Shown piece after piece: positions 18,987 to 27,586 of a stretch of 64,000 nt of DNA. How positions within the stretch are numbered: position 1 is the stretch's first letter; each line of letters begins with the position of its first letter. Source of the DNA: Cesiribacter sp. SM1 (GTDB taxonomy: Bacteria > Bacteroidota > Bacteroidia > Cytophagales > Cyclobacteriaceae); assembly GCF_020178975.1 (NCBI RefSeq), contig NZ_JAHXBU010000005.1:1-64000 (forward strand), in the 5' to 3' direction. The position numbers were made by a program, and so were the translations under genes. The notes under the pieces are model-generated. The model did no database searches. It was not told the DNA's origin and saw only the letters and a list, made by a program, of their open reading frames with translations.

Positions 18987-19865
18987 ATGCAGGAACAAAA
19001 CATACAGCTTCAGAATGGCCATCAGGTTTATACCAAAACAACTGGCACAGCAGGAACAAAACTTTTAACGCTGCATGGTGGCCCCGGGCTTACCCACGAA
19101 TGTTTTGCTAACCTGCCCGCTCTTCTGAATCCCAGGGGTGTGCAAGTAATTTATTATGATCAACTGGGCTCTTATTATTCAGATATGCCCGAAGATACCA
19201 GCCTTTTCAGTCTTGATAAGTTTGCAGATCAGTTGTATGAGGTGGTGGAGGCGTTAAGGCCTGATTTTATCCTGGCACATTCTGCGGGGGTGATGGTGCT
19301 TGTTGAATACCTGCTGAGTTATCAGCATGAAAACCTGAAGGGTATTATGCTGATGGGGATGCCCGGTTCCTATGCAAAATTCCAGCAGAACGTGCTCCGG
19401 CTGCGCGGGCAACTCCCAGCCCCTGTGCTGCAGCGAATGGACCAGCTGGAAGAGGCGGGTAAAGTAATGGAGCCGGAATATCAGCAGTTGCTGATGCAGG
19501 AATGGTTTGGCAGGTATTACTGCACCCTGTTGCCCTGGCCGCAGCCCCTGCAGGATTGCTGGAGCCACTTTTCTTTTCCGGTGCTGTTGAACACCCTGGG
19601 TGCAGGCCCTTTTGTATTTAAGGGGCCATGGACAAGCTGGGATAGAAGAGGGGATATAAGCAAAATTGCTGTTCCGGTACAGCTGATTGGCTTTCCGGGA
19701 GGCCTTGCTTTTGAGGAAGACCTGATCCAGTGGCATAAGGAACTGCAGGATAGCCGATACCACATCTGCAGTAAAGGAGAACATTTTGGCTGGTGGCAGT
19801 CCTCGGAGGAGTTTGTAAGCCAGCTTTTAGACTTTATGGAGTATGCGGCTGAAGTGAATGCTTAG
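18987..19865 (+). CDS. Alpha/beta hydrolase, proline-iminopeptidase-like, with altered active site
   Basis: 292 residues, cytoplasmic (no signal). The proline iminopeptidase family hallmarks are LTLHGGPGLTHE (oxyanion hole) and YYDQLGSYYSD. The nucleophile elbow reads LAHSAGVM instead of the usual GHSWGG, keeping the Ser but not the first Gly. The strand that normally ends in GxxD, carrying the catalytic acid, reads VPVQLIGFPGGLAFEED and has no Asp at that place. The His (GEHFGWW) is present. It is therefore either an atypical hydrolase with a displaced acid or one with reduced activity. Substrate unknown. No operon partner. Confidence 0.85.
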   Translation: MQEQNIQLQNGHQVYTKTTGTAGTKLLTLHGGPGLTHECFANLPALLNPRGVQVIYYDQLGSYYSDMPEDTSLFSLDKFADQLYEVVEALRPDFILAHSAGVMVLVEYLLSYQHENLKGIMLMGMPGSYAKFQQNVLRLRGQLPAPVLQRMDQLEEAGKVMEPEYQQLLMQEWFGRYYCTLLPWPQPLQDCWSHFSFPVLLNTLGAGPFVFKGPWTSWDRRGDISKIAVPVQLIGFPGGLAFEEDLIQWHKELQDSRYHICSKGEHFGWWQSSEEFVSQLLDFMEYAAEVNA

Positions 19866-20092
19866 TATGCCGGAGCTGGTACCTTGAATAACATCAGAGG
19901 GATTGCGTAAGGCGGCTATACCGGATCTCTGGACATTACGCATTTAAAACTGCCCCTGGAGGGAGCTTCATGTATTCAATGTGCTGAAATTCAGTTAAAA
20001 ACTAGGCTAATATACCTATTTCTAGGTATTGCCTCGCCCTGCTGATAGCTCTAACTTTCTTTTATTCTTTTCACCCCTAACATTTTTTGCCT

Positions 20093-20494
20093 ATGAGCCT
20101 TTTTACTCATCAGCGGGATTACGCTGCAAAGCCTGTTCAGGAACGTTATCAAATGGATGAGCTTCAGCAAAAAGAGCCTGATACGCAAAAAAGCAGCCGG
20201 TCAGCATCACCTGCTGCGGCTGCATCTGCATACAGTCTGCCAAATACGGTTGTGTTACCAACATCTTTTCCGGGTGGGGTATGGCTGGAGTTTATTAACT
20301 GCGGGCCTATGCAACTGTTCCAGATAAGCATTTCCAGTGCTGATAACAAACAAAAGCTGGCGCAAAAGAGATTTGCCTTACCTAAGGGCAAAAGCAGCTT
20401 TTTCTGGAGCCTGGATACCTCCCGCTGGCCTGGTGATAAGTGTGTGCTGAGCATCAGGGGCGAAAAGCACCTGCTCCAGTGGACGCTATGTTAG
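20093..20494 (+). CDS. Hypothetical cytoplasmic protein
   Basis: 133 residues from ATG 20093; a TTG two codons earlier is unlikely. The N-terminal half is polar and low-complexity (SSRSASPAAAASA). The C-terminal half is beta-rich (GGVWLEFINCGPMQLFQISISS, LPKGKSSFFWSLDTSRWPGDKC), like a small beta-sandwich. No family recognised. Upstream, ATACCTA/TAGGTAT at 20012-20029 forms a short inverted repeat that might be a regulatory site. Confidence 0.65.
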   Translation: MSLFTHQRDYAAKPVQERYQMDELQQKEPDTQKSSRSASPAAAASAYSLPNTVVLPTSFPGGVWLEFINCGPMQLFQISISSADNKQKLAQKRFALPKGKSSFFWSLDTSRWPGDKCVLSIRGEKHLLQWTLC

Positions 20495-20863
20495 CGCCTG
20501 GATAACCATGGTTTTAGCTGCTTAGCCCGCAACTAGATTTGTGGGACTTCTTTTCCCGGGCACCTTATGTAGTGGCACTCATGATCTGCTGTTCATCACA
20601 AAGCGATGCAGGTACTACGGGCAATCATACTTTTTATTGAAGCTGAAGCCTTTGGCTGTGAAACCGGTCTATTTTCCCCGGCTGCTGTGTATAGCTGTTG
20701 CAGGTAGTTGATGGCTGCCGGTGAGGAATGTATTATCAGCAGTATCTTATGGTTAATGTAAAGCGAAGCCGGAAGACTTTGCGAAAGCATCCACCCGTCA
20801 GGCGGCGGGATATCTTGAAAGGATGCACCCCAATTTTCTGTTGGATCCTGGGGCTTGCGTAAA
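20495..20863. other. Intergenic region, nothing recognised
   Basis: Convergent spacer between the hypothetical gene and the LuxR-type regulator. No protein-like ORF and no clear hairpin with a T run. Confidence 0.4.
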
Positions 20864-21634
20864 TTAGAGCAGGTCGAAATGCTCCGAAAATTTGATCAGT
20901 TCTGCATAGCTTTTGATTCCCAGCTTATGCCAAATGTTCTTTCGGTGTGTGTTAACCGTATGAGTAGAGATACAGAGATGCTCTGCAATCTGGTCACTGG
21001 TTTTGCCTCTTGAGATCTGCTGCATAATTTCCCTTTCACGGCGGGTAAGGGTATCGAGCTTTTTAAAGTTCTGCTTCAGGAATATATTTTCCTCTAGCAC
21101 CTTTTCCAGCTGATGATACAACTTTCCCAGCTCATCCAGGGGTTGTGTGATGGAAATGGTCAGGTTATCAGTAAACTTCTTTTTGCTGGAAAAGCACCAT
21201 TTGTAGGTATGCCTGTTTTGTTCTATCACTGCTATAGGATCGTGGGACAGGTGCTGGAAGGTAGACAGAATAAACGAGGGCTCAGAGAAATCGGCAGTTT
21301 TGTTTATCTGCTTTACGTATTGCAGACAGGATGGATCTAATATCTTTTTGATTACCCGCAGGCCATCCTTTTCCACTTTTTCTTTTTCAATCTCCAGTAT
21401 TTCCCGGGAGTTTTTATCCAGGTACACCATTTCAATAGAATTGATGCGGTTTAGGGAGCAGGAACCGGGAATAAGGTCACAGAAATCATCTATGTCAATT
21501 TTCTTCTCACGAAGAAACTGCTGGAGGCGAAAAAACTGGTTTCGTTGCCTTTCAAGTAGCTCTTTTTCTGTATAGTACATCAGGCTTGTTTGATACCGTA
21601 CCAAAAAGAGGAGAGATATCAATATAAAAAGCAT
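20864..21634 (-). CDS. LuxR-type transcriptional regulator with N-terminal membrane anchor and PAS-like sensor
   Basis: 256 residues from ATG 21634. A longer TTG start at 21685 is rejected because a -7-like TAATTTTG sits on the minus strand at 21675-21668; a shorter ATG at 21580 (MYYTEKELLERQ) would remove the hydrophobic N-terminus. With the 21634 start the protein begins MLFILISLLFLVRYQ, one membrane helix. Residues ~55-165 resemble the PAS-like sensor of many Bacteroidota LuxR regulators (IPGSCSLNRINSIEMVYLDKNSREIL). A coiled coil follows, then the DNA-binding domain (LTRREREIMQQISRGKTSDQIAEHLCIS). No receiver domain. It diverges from the purple acid phosphatase pair and may control it (inference). 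Confidence 0.85.
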   Translation of the reverse strand: MLFILISLLFLVRYQTSLMYYTEKELLERQRNQFFRLQQFLREKKIDIDDFCDLIPGSCSLNRINSIEMVYLDKNSREILEIEKEKVEKDGLRVIKKILDPSCLQYVKQINKTADFSEPSFILSTFQHLSHDPIAVIEQNRHTYKWCFSSKKKFTDNLTISITQPLDELGKLYHQLEKVLEENIFLKQNFKKLDTLTRREREIMQQISRGKTSDQIAEHLCISTHTVNTHRKNIWHKLGIKSYAELIKFSEHFDLL

Positions 21635-21667
21635 AACGGCAAAAGGCAATTTGCTAACACATATATT

Positions 21668-21675
21668 CAAAATTA
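21668..21675 (-). promoter_or_regulatory. -7 element of the LuxR-type regulator gene
   Basis: CAAAATTA on the plus strand reads TAATTTTG on the minus strand, matching TAnnTTTG. It lies 34 bases before the ATG at 21634 and helps decide that start. Confidence 0.45.
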
Positions 21676-21940
21676 TTGCAACCAATAAGTTTAAAACAGA
21701 GTATAGTAAGCTTCGTAATATAGCTGCAGAACCAGCTTATGCTAAAAGGAACACACAGCTGATATGGGAAAAATCAACATCCAGGGGCATTGCCCGGCTA
21801 TGCCAGGGGCGAATCTCAGGTTAATAGAACTGTATATTATCAAAAGGTTTTCTGCTACTCCTTAATAGAAAGTAAAGTCTCTTTCATACCTGTTTTTTGA
21901 ACACTAATAGAAACTTCAGGTTACTTCTAATTCCGCATCG

Positions 21941-21948
21941 TAGTTTTA
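21941..21948 (+). promoter_or_regulatory. -7-like element of the first purple acid phosphatase gene
   Basis: TAGTTTTA followed by G, 19 bases before ATG 21967. The same TAGTTTTAG occurs at 23478 before the paralogue, so the promoter may have been duplicated along with the gene. Confidence 0.4.
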
Positions 21949-21966
21949 GTTATAAATCGTTGAGCT

Positions 21967-23283
21967 ATGTTTACACAAAGAAACCTTGTTTTTTTATTGA
22001 GTTTTATTGTTACAGTTGGTGTTTTTGGTTTTGTAGAACAAAGCGAAAAGATTGACCAGTTAGAAGCTTCGTTAGCTGCACCGGTTCTGCTTAGGCAGCC
22101 TTATCTTCAAACGGCCCTGGCAGATAGTATCAGTATTTTGTGGAGAACTAATAAGGGTAAGAATTGCGAAGTATCTTATAAGCCTGCAGGTGCAAAAGAA
22201 TGGCAGAAGGCTTCGGGCGTTATTACAAAAAAACGCGTAGGTGGTGTGGAAAACCTGGTTACCATCAAGGGTCTGAAGGCAGGAACTGTTTACCAGTACA
22301 ATATTTTTACAGACGGGGTGGAAATGGTGCCGGAAACAGAATTGCTCTTCAGGGCGCCTAAGAAAGCAACAGAATCATTTACCTTCTTTTCTGTAGGAGA
22401 TATAGGTGAGCCGGTAGATAATGAAGGCAAGCCCGATAAGCTGGCAGAACAAATATCCTTACTTAACACTGTTCCTGATTTTGGATTGCTGCTTGGCGAT
22501 ATTGTTTATCCCAAAGGAGAGAGCGAAGGCTACGATCAGCATTTTTTTAATTACTTTGGGCAGGTTTTTTCCCGTGTACCCACCTTTGCCATTCCGGGAA
22601 ACCACGAATGGATGGTAGACCCGGAGCAAAATTTTATTCAGGAGTGGAAGCTTCCGGGTAATGAGCATTATTACAGCTTTGACTGGGGTAATACCCACTT
22701 TATAGCCCTTGATTCTAAAGAGGGCGATTTTTATGAGTATGAAAAGCAAAAGGCCTGGCTGGTCCGGGACCTTAAAAAAGCCAAAGCCAAAGGTTACCAG
22801 TGGCAGGTGGTAATGGTGCATCATAATGGTAAGTCCTGTACCTATAAAAAAGATACAAAACGTTTAATAGAGCTTTACCCGATTTTTGACAAGTATGGCA
22901 TTGACCTGGTGCTGAACGGCCACGCCCACACCTACGAACGCCTTAACCCCATGAATGGCAGGGGAGAGGCTTTGCCACAGTGGATAGGCAAAACCGGTTT
23001 GTATGAAAATGTAAAAGGCTTTATTTCCATTACTGTAGGGAGTGGTGGTAAACTACGCGGGGTAGGTCTCGATAAAAAGCCATTTCAGCCAGACCCGGAG
23101 AATTGCCGGCACCAGAACCTGGTTGCTACTGCAAACCACGAATGGGCTTTTCTGCGGATAAAGATAGATGATAATAAACTGGAGGCAGAAGCAATCGGTA
23201 CCCTCGATGGAGAAGTGCTGGACCGCTTTGTTATGACCAAAAAACAGATAGCAACCACAGATGAAGTGGTCAACAAGGGCTAG
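21967..23283 (+). CDS. Purple acid phosphatase-like metallophosphoesterase, paralogue 1
   Basis: 438 residues with an exported N-terminus (NLVFLLSFIVTVGVFGFVEQ). Residues ~40-130 form the fibronectin-like N-terminal domain of purple acid phosphatases (LRQPYLQTALADSISILWRT, VTIKGLKAGTVYQYNIFTDG). The catalytic part has VGDIGEP, LLGDIVYP (the Tyr that ligands iron), PGNHEW, VMVHHNG and NGHAHTYERL, the complete dinuclear metal set. Expected reaction: hydrolysis of phosphomonoesters outside the cytoplasm. Tandem with a close paralogue at 23509. Confidence 0.92.
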   Translation: MFTQRNLVFLLSFIVTVGVFGFVEQSEKIDQLEASLAAPVLLRQPYLQTALADSISILWRTNKGKNCEVSYKPAGAKEWQKASGVITKKRVGGVENLVTIKGLKAGTVYQYNIFTDGVEMVPETELLFRAPKKATESFTFFSVGDIGEPVDNEGKPDKLAEQISLLNTVPDFGLLLGDIVYPKGESEGYDQHFFNYFGQVFSRVPTFAIPGNHEWMVDPEQNFIQEWKLPGNEHYYSFDWGNTHFIALDSKEGDFYEYEKQKAWLVRDLKKAKAKGYQWQVVMVHHNGKSCTYKKDTKRLIELYPIFDKYGIDLVLNGHAHTYERLNPMNGRGEALPQWIGKTGLYENVKGFISITVGSGGKLRGVGLDKKPFQPDPENCRHQNLVATANHEWAFLRIKIDDNKLEAEAIGTLDGEVLDRFVMTKKQIATTDEVVNKG

Positions 23284-23477
23284 CCAGCAAAGGCTGCATC
23301 AAGGCTTTTTCCTTTAAGCATTTACTAGTATTCGCCCGCTGCCTGGCTAAAAGCGTATAGCATCACCGTGAGTGGCTTTACCGGTGGTATAAACTCCATT
23401 CATAGAGCCAGGAGTTGCTTTTGTAGTGGTTTTTTTACTCTTTGTTGAATCAGATGCAATTACTTGGGGCAGATTGC

Positions 23478-23486
23478 TAGTTTTAG
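23478..23486 (+). promoter_or_regulatory. -7-like element of the second purple acid phosphatase gene
   Basis: TAGTTTTAG, 22 bases before ATG 23509, identical to the element before the first paralogue. It overlaps the upstream in-frame TTG start candidate region, supporting ATG 23509. Confidence 0.4.
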
Positions 23487-23508
23487 GGCAGAATACAGGC
23501 CGATCATT

Positions 23509-24804
23509 ATGATCACACATCATTGTTTAGCGTTATTGATAGGTTTACTGCTGTCTTTGGCTGGTGTTAGTCAGGAGCAAATGCCCGCTGCCCAACAAAA
23601 AGAAGCTTCTGTAGCAGCCCCGCAATTGCTGCGTAAACCCTACTTGCAAACTGCTCTTGCCGATAGCATTAGTGTGCTATGGAGAACCAGCAGCGCAAGC
23701 CGCTGTGCACTGCTGTATAAACCTGAAAATGGAAGAAAATGGAAGGAGATCAGCGGACTGGTTAATCAAAAACGAGTGGGCGGTGTTGAGAACCTGGTAA
23801 CGATCAGAGGCCTGAAGGCAGGCACTAAATACCAGTACAGGATTTTTACAGACGGGCAGGAACTGCAGCCAGATGAAACATTCGGCTTCAGGGCCCCCAA
23901 AAAAGCTTCGGCCCCTTTTTCTTTTTATGCTGCAGGCGATATAGGCGAGCCGGTAGAAAATGAAGGCAAGCCTGATAAACTGGCCGTGCAGATCAGCAAC
24001 CTGGCAGATACCCCTGATTTTGGGCTGCTGCTGGGTGACATTATCTATCCAGATGGCGAAAGTGAAGGCTACGACCTGCACCTGTTCAACTACTTTGCAG
24101 ATGTTTTCTCCAGCATCCCTACCTTTGCCCTGCTGGGCAACCACGAGTGGAATGTAAACCCGGAGCAGAACTTTATACAGGAGTGGAAGCTGCCGGGCAA
24201 TGAGCACTACTACAGCTTTGACCAGGGCAACACCCATTTTATTGCGCTGGATAGCCGCAAAGGGCAATTCTATGAGTTTGAGGAGCAGAAAGCCTGGCTG
24301 ATCAGGGACCTGGAGCAGGCCCGCAAAAAAGGCTACCAGTGGCTGGTAGTGCTGCTGCACTACAACGGCAAGTCCTGTACCTATAAGCAGGATACAGAGC
24401 GGGTTATTGAGCTCTACCCCCTGTTTTCCAAGTATGGTGTAGACCTGGTGCTGAACGGCCACGCCCACACCTACGAGCGGCTGAACCCTATGGGCGGGGC
24501 AGGCGAAGTGCTGCCGGAATGGGTTGGCAACACAACAGCATACAAAAATGTAGATGGCTTTATTTCTATTACCGTTGGCAGTGGTGGCAAACTGCGGGGC
24601 ATAGGCTCCGACCCCACACCTTTCAAGCCAGATCCGCAGCGGTGCAGGCACAAAAACCTGGTGGCAGTTAGCATGCACGACTGGGCTTTTCTTAGGGTGG
24701 CCATAGATGGCAACCAATTACAGGCCGAAGCCATCAGCTCCCTGGATGGTAAGGTGCTGGACCGCTTCAGCATTACAAAAACAGGTGCAGATAATGAACT
24801 GTAG
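23509..24804 (+). CDS. Purple acid phosphatase-like metallophosphoesterase, paralogue 2
   Basis: 431 residues from ATG 23509 (MITHHCLALLIGLLLSLAGVSQEQ, a signal peptide); an in-frame TTG 45 bases upstream is rejected. It is alignable over its whole length with the preceding gene: LRKPYLQTALADSISVLWRT, AGDIGEP, LLGDIIYP, LGNHEW, VLLHYNG, NGHAHTYERL. One metal-ligand neighbourhood differs slightly (VLLHYNG versus VMVHHNG), with the His retained. Same predicted role, extracytoplasmic phosphomonoesterase. The pair is a clear tandem duplication. Confidence 0.92.
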   Translation: MITHHCLALLIGLLLSLAGVSQEQMPAAQQKEASVAAPQLLRKPYLQTALADSISVLWRTSSASRCALLYKPENGRKWKEISGLVNQKRVGGVENLVTIRGLKAGTKYQYRIFTDGQELQPDETFGFRAPKKASAPFSFYAAGDIGEPVENEGKPDKLAVQISNLADTPDFGLLLGDIIYPDGESEGYDLHLFNYFADVFSSIPTFALLGNHEWNVNPEQNFIQEWKLPGNEHYYSFDQGNTHFIALDSRKGQFYEFEEQKAWLIRDLEQARKKGYQWLVVLLHYNGKSCTYKQDTERVIELYPLFSKYGVDLVLNGHAHTYERLNPMGGAGEVLPEWVGNTTAYKNVDGFISITVGSGGKLRGIGSDPTPFKPDPQRCRHKNLVAVSMHDWAFLRVAIDGNQLQAEAISSLDGKVLDRFSITKTGADNEL

Positions 24805-24829
24805 CACCCGGGGGTACAGCCCTGCAGCC

Positions 24830-25585
24830 TTAAAAAATGCCGTGGCTGCTTAAATAGCTGGAGAAATCTTCCCAGTAGTTTTTGCCTATTTTCAGCTCTT
24901 TTCCTCCTATAGAAACTATTTTCTGCTGTACATACTCCAGCCGGTTAATGTTGATGATGTAAGAGCGGTGTACCCTGAAAAACTGTTCCGTAGGCAGCAC
25001 CTCCACAATCTTTTTTAACGACTGCAGTGTAATGATGGGTTTGCCCTTCACCAGGTGTATGCGCACATATTCCTGAAAGCCTTCGATAAAGATAATGTCA
25101 TCGAAGCATACCTTCATGATCTTATAATCTGCTTTGATGAAAAGAAAATCGTTCTTTGGCCGATCCGGCTGTGCTTGTGCTACTGTTTCGGTAAGCTTGG
25201 TTTCTGTTCCGCGGCCCTTCTTTAGCATAATGAGCTGCGCGGCTTTTTCCATTGCTTTTGAAAATCTGTCGAAAGCAATTGGTTTTAGCAGGTAGTCTAC
25301 AATATTATGCTCATAGCCCTGCAGGGCATGTTCGGAATAGGCAGTGGTAAAGATTACCTCTGCTTTATAACGGGCAAGCGTGCGTGCAAACTGCAGGCCC
25401 GATATGGTAGGCAGGTTAATATCCAGCAATATCAGGTCTACCTGGTCCAGGTCGTGGGCCTCAAAGCAGCTAATGCAGTTGTCGTAGCTGGCAATCAGCT
25501 CAAAACCCTGCAGGCGGCTTATGTAATGTGCCAGGATGTTTCTGGCATGTACTTCATCATCTATTATAATTGTTTTTAGATTCAT
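24830..25585 (-). CDS. LytR/AlgR-type response regulator (REC-LytTR)
   Basis: 251 residues from ATG 25585, which overlaps the kinase stop as ATGA; a start 48 bases upstream would lie inside the kinase gene. The receiver domain (~1-120) has the acidic pair IIDDE, phospho-Asp in LILLDINLP, the Thr in IFTTAYS and the Lys in YLLKPI. A linker follows, then a LytTR DNA-binding domain (~150-250: FLFIKADYKIMKVCFDDIIFIEG, FFRVHRSYIININRLEYVQ). Its partner is the LytS-type kinase immediately upstream. Targets unknown. Confidence 0.93.
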   Translation of the reverse strand: MNLKTIIIDDEVHARNILAHYISRLQGFELIASYDNCISCFEAHDLDQVDLILLDINLPTISGLQFARTLARYKAEVIFTTAYSEHALQGYEHNIVDYLLKPIAFDRFSKAMEKAAQLIMLKKGRGTETKLTETVAQAQPDRPKNDFLFIKADYKIMKVCFDDIIFIEGFQEYVRIHLVKGKPIITLQSLKKIVEVLPTEQFFRVHRSYIININRLEYVQQKIVSIGGKELKIGKNYWEDFSSYLSSHGIF

Positions 25586-26508
25586 GGTGTTGCTTCTTTC
25601 GTGGTGTGTTGCACAGGACATTCCTTTAACCACAGGCTAAGTTGTACCCTGTACTGATTTTGCTTTTTGCTGATGCTGAGCTGGTGCCGGCCGGGGTACA
25701 GAAGCTCAAGCCTTTTCCTGGTATTTTTGATACCAAGTCCTCCGGGGTGCCCCAGCTCCTGCTGCAGACTCTTGCTGTACGTATTGCTGCAGCTGAATTC
25801 CAGTTTCTGTTGTTCAACAGTAATTTTTATGCTGATAAAGCCATTGGGGTTAATGCTAAGGTCGCTGTGCTTGAAGCTGTTCTCCAGAAAATTGATCAGC
25901 AGTAAAGGTGCGATGGTTTGCTGGCCCACATAGCCGCTTACAATAAACTCAATCATGTTGTTGTCATGATTTTTTTCCTGCTGCATGTATACATATTCCT
26001 GCAGAAAGCTTAGCTCCCTGGCCAGTTGTACCCGCTCGCCCTGGCACTCATACAGCATGTAGCGCAGCATTTTTGAGAGGTTCATGACCATTACACCCGC
26101 ACTTTGCGGCTCCAAAATGCACAGGGAGTAAATGTTGTTGAGGCTGTTAAAGAGGAAGTGGGGGCTTATCTGGCTTTTGAGCAGGTTTAGCTCCGATTCA
26201 TACTGCCTGATCTTGATTTCCTTTTTCCGCTGGTGCCACTGTATACTGCTGCGGCAAACAGAAATGAGCATGATCAGTACAAAGGCCAGTATTGTCCAGG
26301 AGAACAGGGCCGATTCCCGGAACTGCGGTTCCTGGCTGAACAGAATATCTGCCTGGTATGGTGCCTGAACAACAATATTGCTGTAAGCAGCGGCGCTTGC
26401 TGCAGGGCTGTTCATCCCCGGTTCTGTTTGTGGAATTCCGGAGAAAGGAGCCTGTAGTACGGCTAAGGCAAGGAGCAATAAGCAAAAAATGGCAAGGGTG
26501 GTACGCAT
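25582..26508 (-). CDS. LytS-type sensor histidine kinase (His_kinase family)
   Basis: 308 residues. An N-terminal membrane segment (LAIFCLLLLALAVLQAPF), a ~50-residue extracytoplasmic stretch and a second membrane helix (LFSWTILAFVLIMLISVCRS) precede the kinase core: QISPHFLFNSLNNIYSL carries the phospho-accepting His. The ATP-binding part has LLLINFLENSFKHS (N box) and GGLGIKNTRKRLELLY (G box). The sensor loop is only ~50 residues, so the kinase may sense membrane state or work with a partner. It overlaps the response regulator gene by four bases and a -7 element lies just upstream. Confidence 0.92.
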   Translation of the reverse strand: MRTTLAIFCLLLLALAVLQAPFSGIPQTEPGMNSPAASAAAYSNIVVQAPYQADILFSQEPQFRESALFSWTILAFVLIMLISVCRSSIQWHQRKKEIKIRQYESELNLLKSQISPHFLFNSLNNIYSLCILEPQSAGVMVMNLSKMLRYMLYECQGERVQLARELSFLQEYVYMQQEKNHDNNMIEFIVSGYVGQQTIAPLLLINFLENSFKHSDLSINPNGFISIKITVEQQKLEFSCSNTYSKSLQQELGHPGGLGIKNTRKRLELLYPGRHQLSISKKQNQYRVQLSLWLKECPVQHTTKEATP

Positions 26509-26533
26509 ATTCCCTGGCTGTAGTCTTAAACTA

Positions 26534-26541
26534 CAAAGATA
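26534..26541 (-). promoter_or_regulatory. -7 element of the two-component operon
   Basis: CAAAGATA on the plus strand reads TATCTTTG, a full TAnnTTTG match, 26 bases upstream of the kinase ATG. Confidence 0.6.
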
Positions 26542-26644
26542 CTGCAGGGCTATATCCTGACCTTTACCTTAGTATTATCAAACCTTGATGTATTTGTGGT
26601 GCTGGCCGCACAGCACTCCGAAGCTATTTGCTGTAAATGAAAGC

Positions 26645-26668
26645 GGCCTTTGGTAATCACCAAAGGCC
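26645..26668 (-). terminator. Hairpin downstream of the COG2426-type gene
   Basis: GGCCTTTGGT pairs perfectly with ACCAAAGGCC around four bases; on the minus strand it is followed by GCTTTCATTTAC. It separates the COG2426-type gene from the two-component operon. Confidence 0.6.
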
Positions 26669-26798
26669 ACTATTGATAGAAGTTACTGCTCTTTCGTTGG
26701 GGACGAATTATGTTAGTAACAGAATGTTTTTAAATCAATAATTGCATGCAAAGCAAATACAGCTTAACGCCAGCTGCTGTTTGCGTGGACTTTGTACG

Positions 26799-27272
26799 CT
26801 ATAAAAGTTCAAGCCCTATATTGCCCAGGTAAGAGCCAACGGCCATAAGAACGCTGGAAACAATTACCCCGATGCTGATGGCAAGAAATGCCTTTTTACG
26901 CTCAATTTTGAGCACATGTGCAGCAATGGTGCCAATGTATGCTCCGGTGCCGGGCAGTGGAACCATCACAAATACCATCAAACCCCAGAAGCCATATTTC
27001 TGATTATGAACACCCACGCTTTTTTTAGCCCTTTTCGAGAGGCTGATCACCCCTTTTCTGTAGGTGCGGTTGTGCCAGAACCTTTTGCTGAAGGTATCGA
27101 TAAGCCAGGTAAGAACCGGGAATACCAGCAAATTTGCAGTAAGGCCTACTATAAATGCCAGCAGAATGTGCACATCATTTAAAACCGCATAAGGTATGCC
27201 TGCACGGGCTTCACCAAAAGGTGAAATGCTTAATAAAAAGGTAAAGATGAGTTCGTCTAAAAGCGCAAACAT
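26799..27272 (-). CDS. COG2426-type small membrane protein (Sm_multidrug_ex family)
   Basis: 157 residues with about four hydrophobic helices: an N-terminal FTFLLSISPFGEARAGIPYAVL, which is the family signature, LLAFIVGLTANLLVFPVLTWLI, FWGLMVFVMVPLPGTGAYIGTIAA and FLAISIGVIVSSVLMAVGSYLG. The family is labelled small multidrug export, but direct transport evidence is thin; treat the function as unknown inner-membrane transport-like. Upstream TATCTTTA on the minus strand (27303-27310) is a near-match -7 element. Confidence 0.85.
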   Translation of the reverse strand: MFALLDELIFTFLLSISPFGEARAGIPYAVLNDVHILLAFIVGLTANLLVFPVLTWLIDTFSKRFWHNRTYRKGVISLSKRAKKSVGVHNQKYGFWGLMVFVMVPLPGTGAYIGTIAAHVLKIERKKAFLAISIGVIVSSVLMAVGSYLGNIGLELL

Positions 27273-27524
27273 AGGTAGGTTTAAACCTTAAGTTTTAAAA
27301 TGTAAAGATATCAAAGGGAACAGCTTCTTCTAACGAATAAATTCCAAAAACGGCTAAGAAATGGGCGGATTCTGAATAAATTTTATGAAAGGTAATTAAG
27401 CCTGATAAAAAGCATTAGCCCGGCAGATACAGCTGCTTTTTTTAGGATGACCAGCATGCAATATTAAAAAGCCGGAGGCTGCACGCTGTATAATGCTAGG
27501 GCCGGTATGCCATTGCCTGTATGC

Positions 27525-27560
27525 ACGAAGTGCTGTTTCCATATGGAAACAGCACTTCGT
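27525..27560. terminator. Perfect 36-bp palindrome, hairpin at the 3' end of the GbsR-like gene
   Basis: An 18-base arm (27525-27542) is followed directly by its exact complement (27543-27560), then ACTTTTG on the plus strand. It lies 26 bases past the stop of the minus-strand regulator gene. Without a T run on that strand it is an imperfect intrinsic terminator. The rest of 27273-27586 holds no gene. Confidence 0.55.
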
Positions 27561-27586
27561 ACTTTTGTTAAGCGGTGGTGTTCAGC

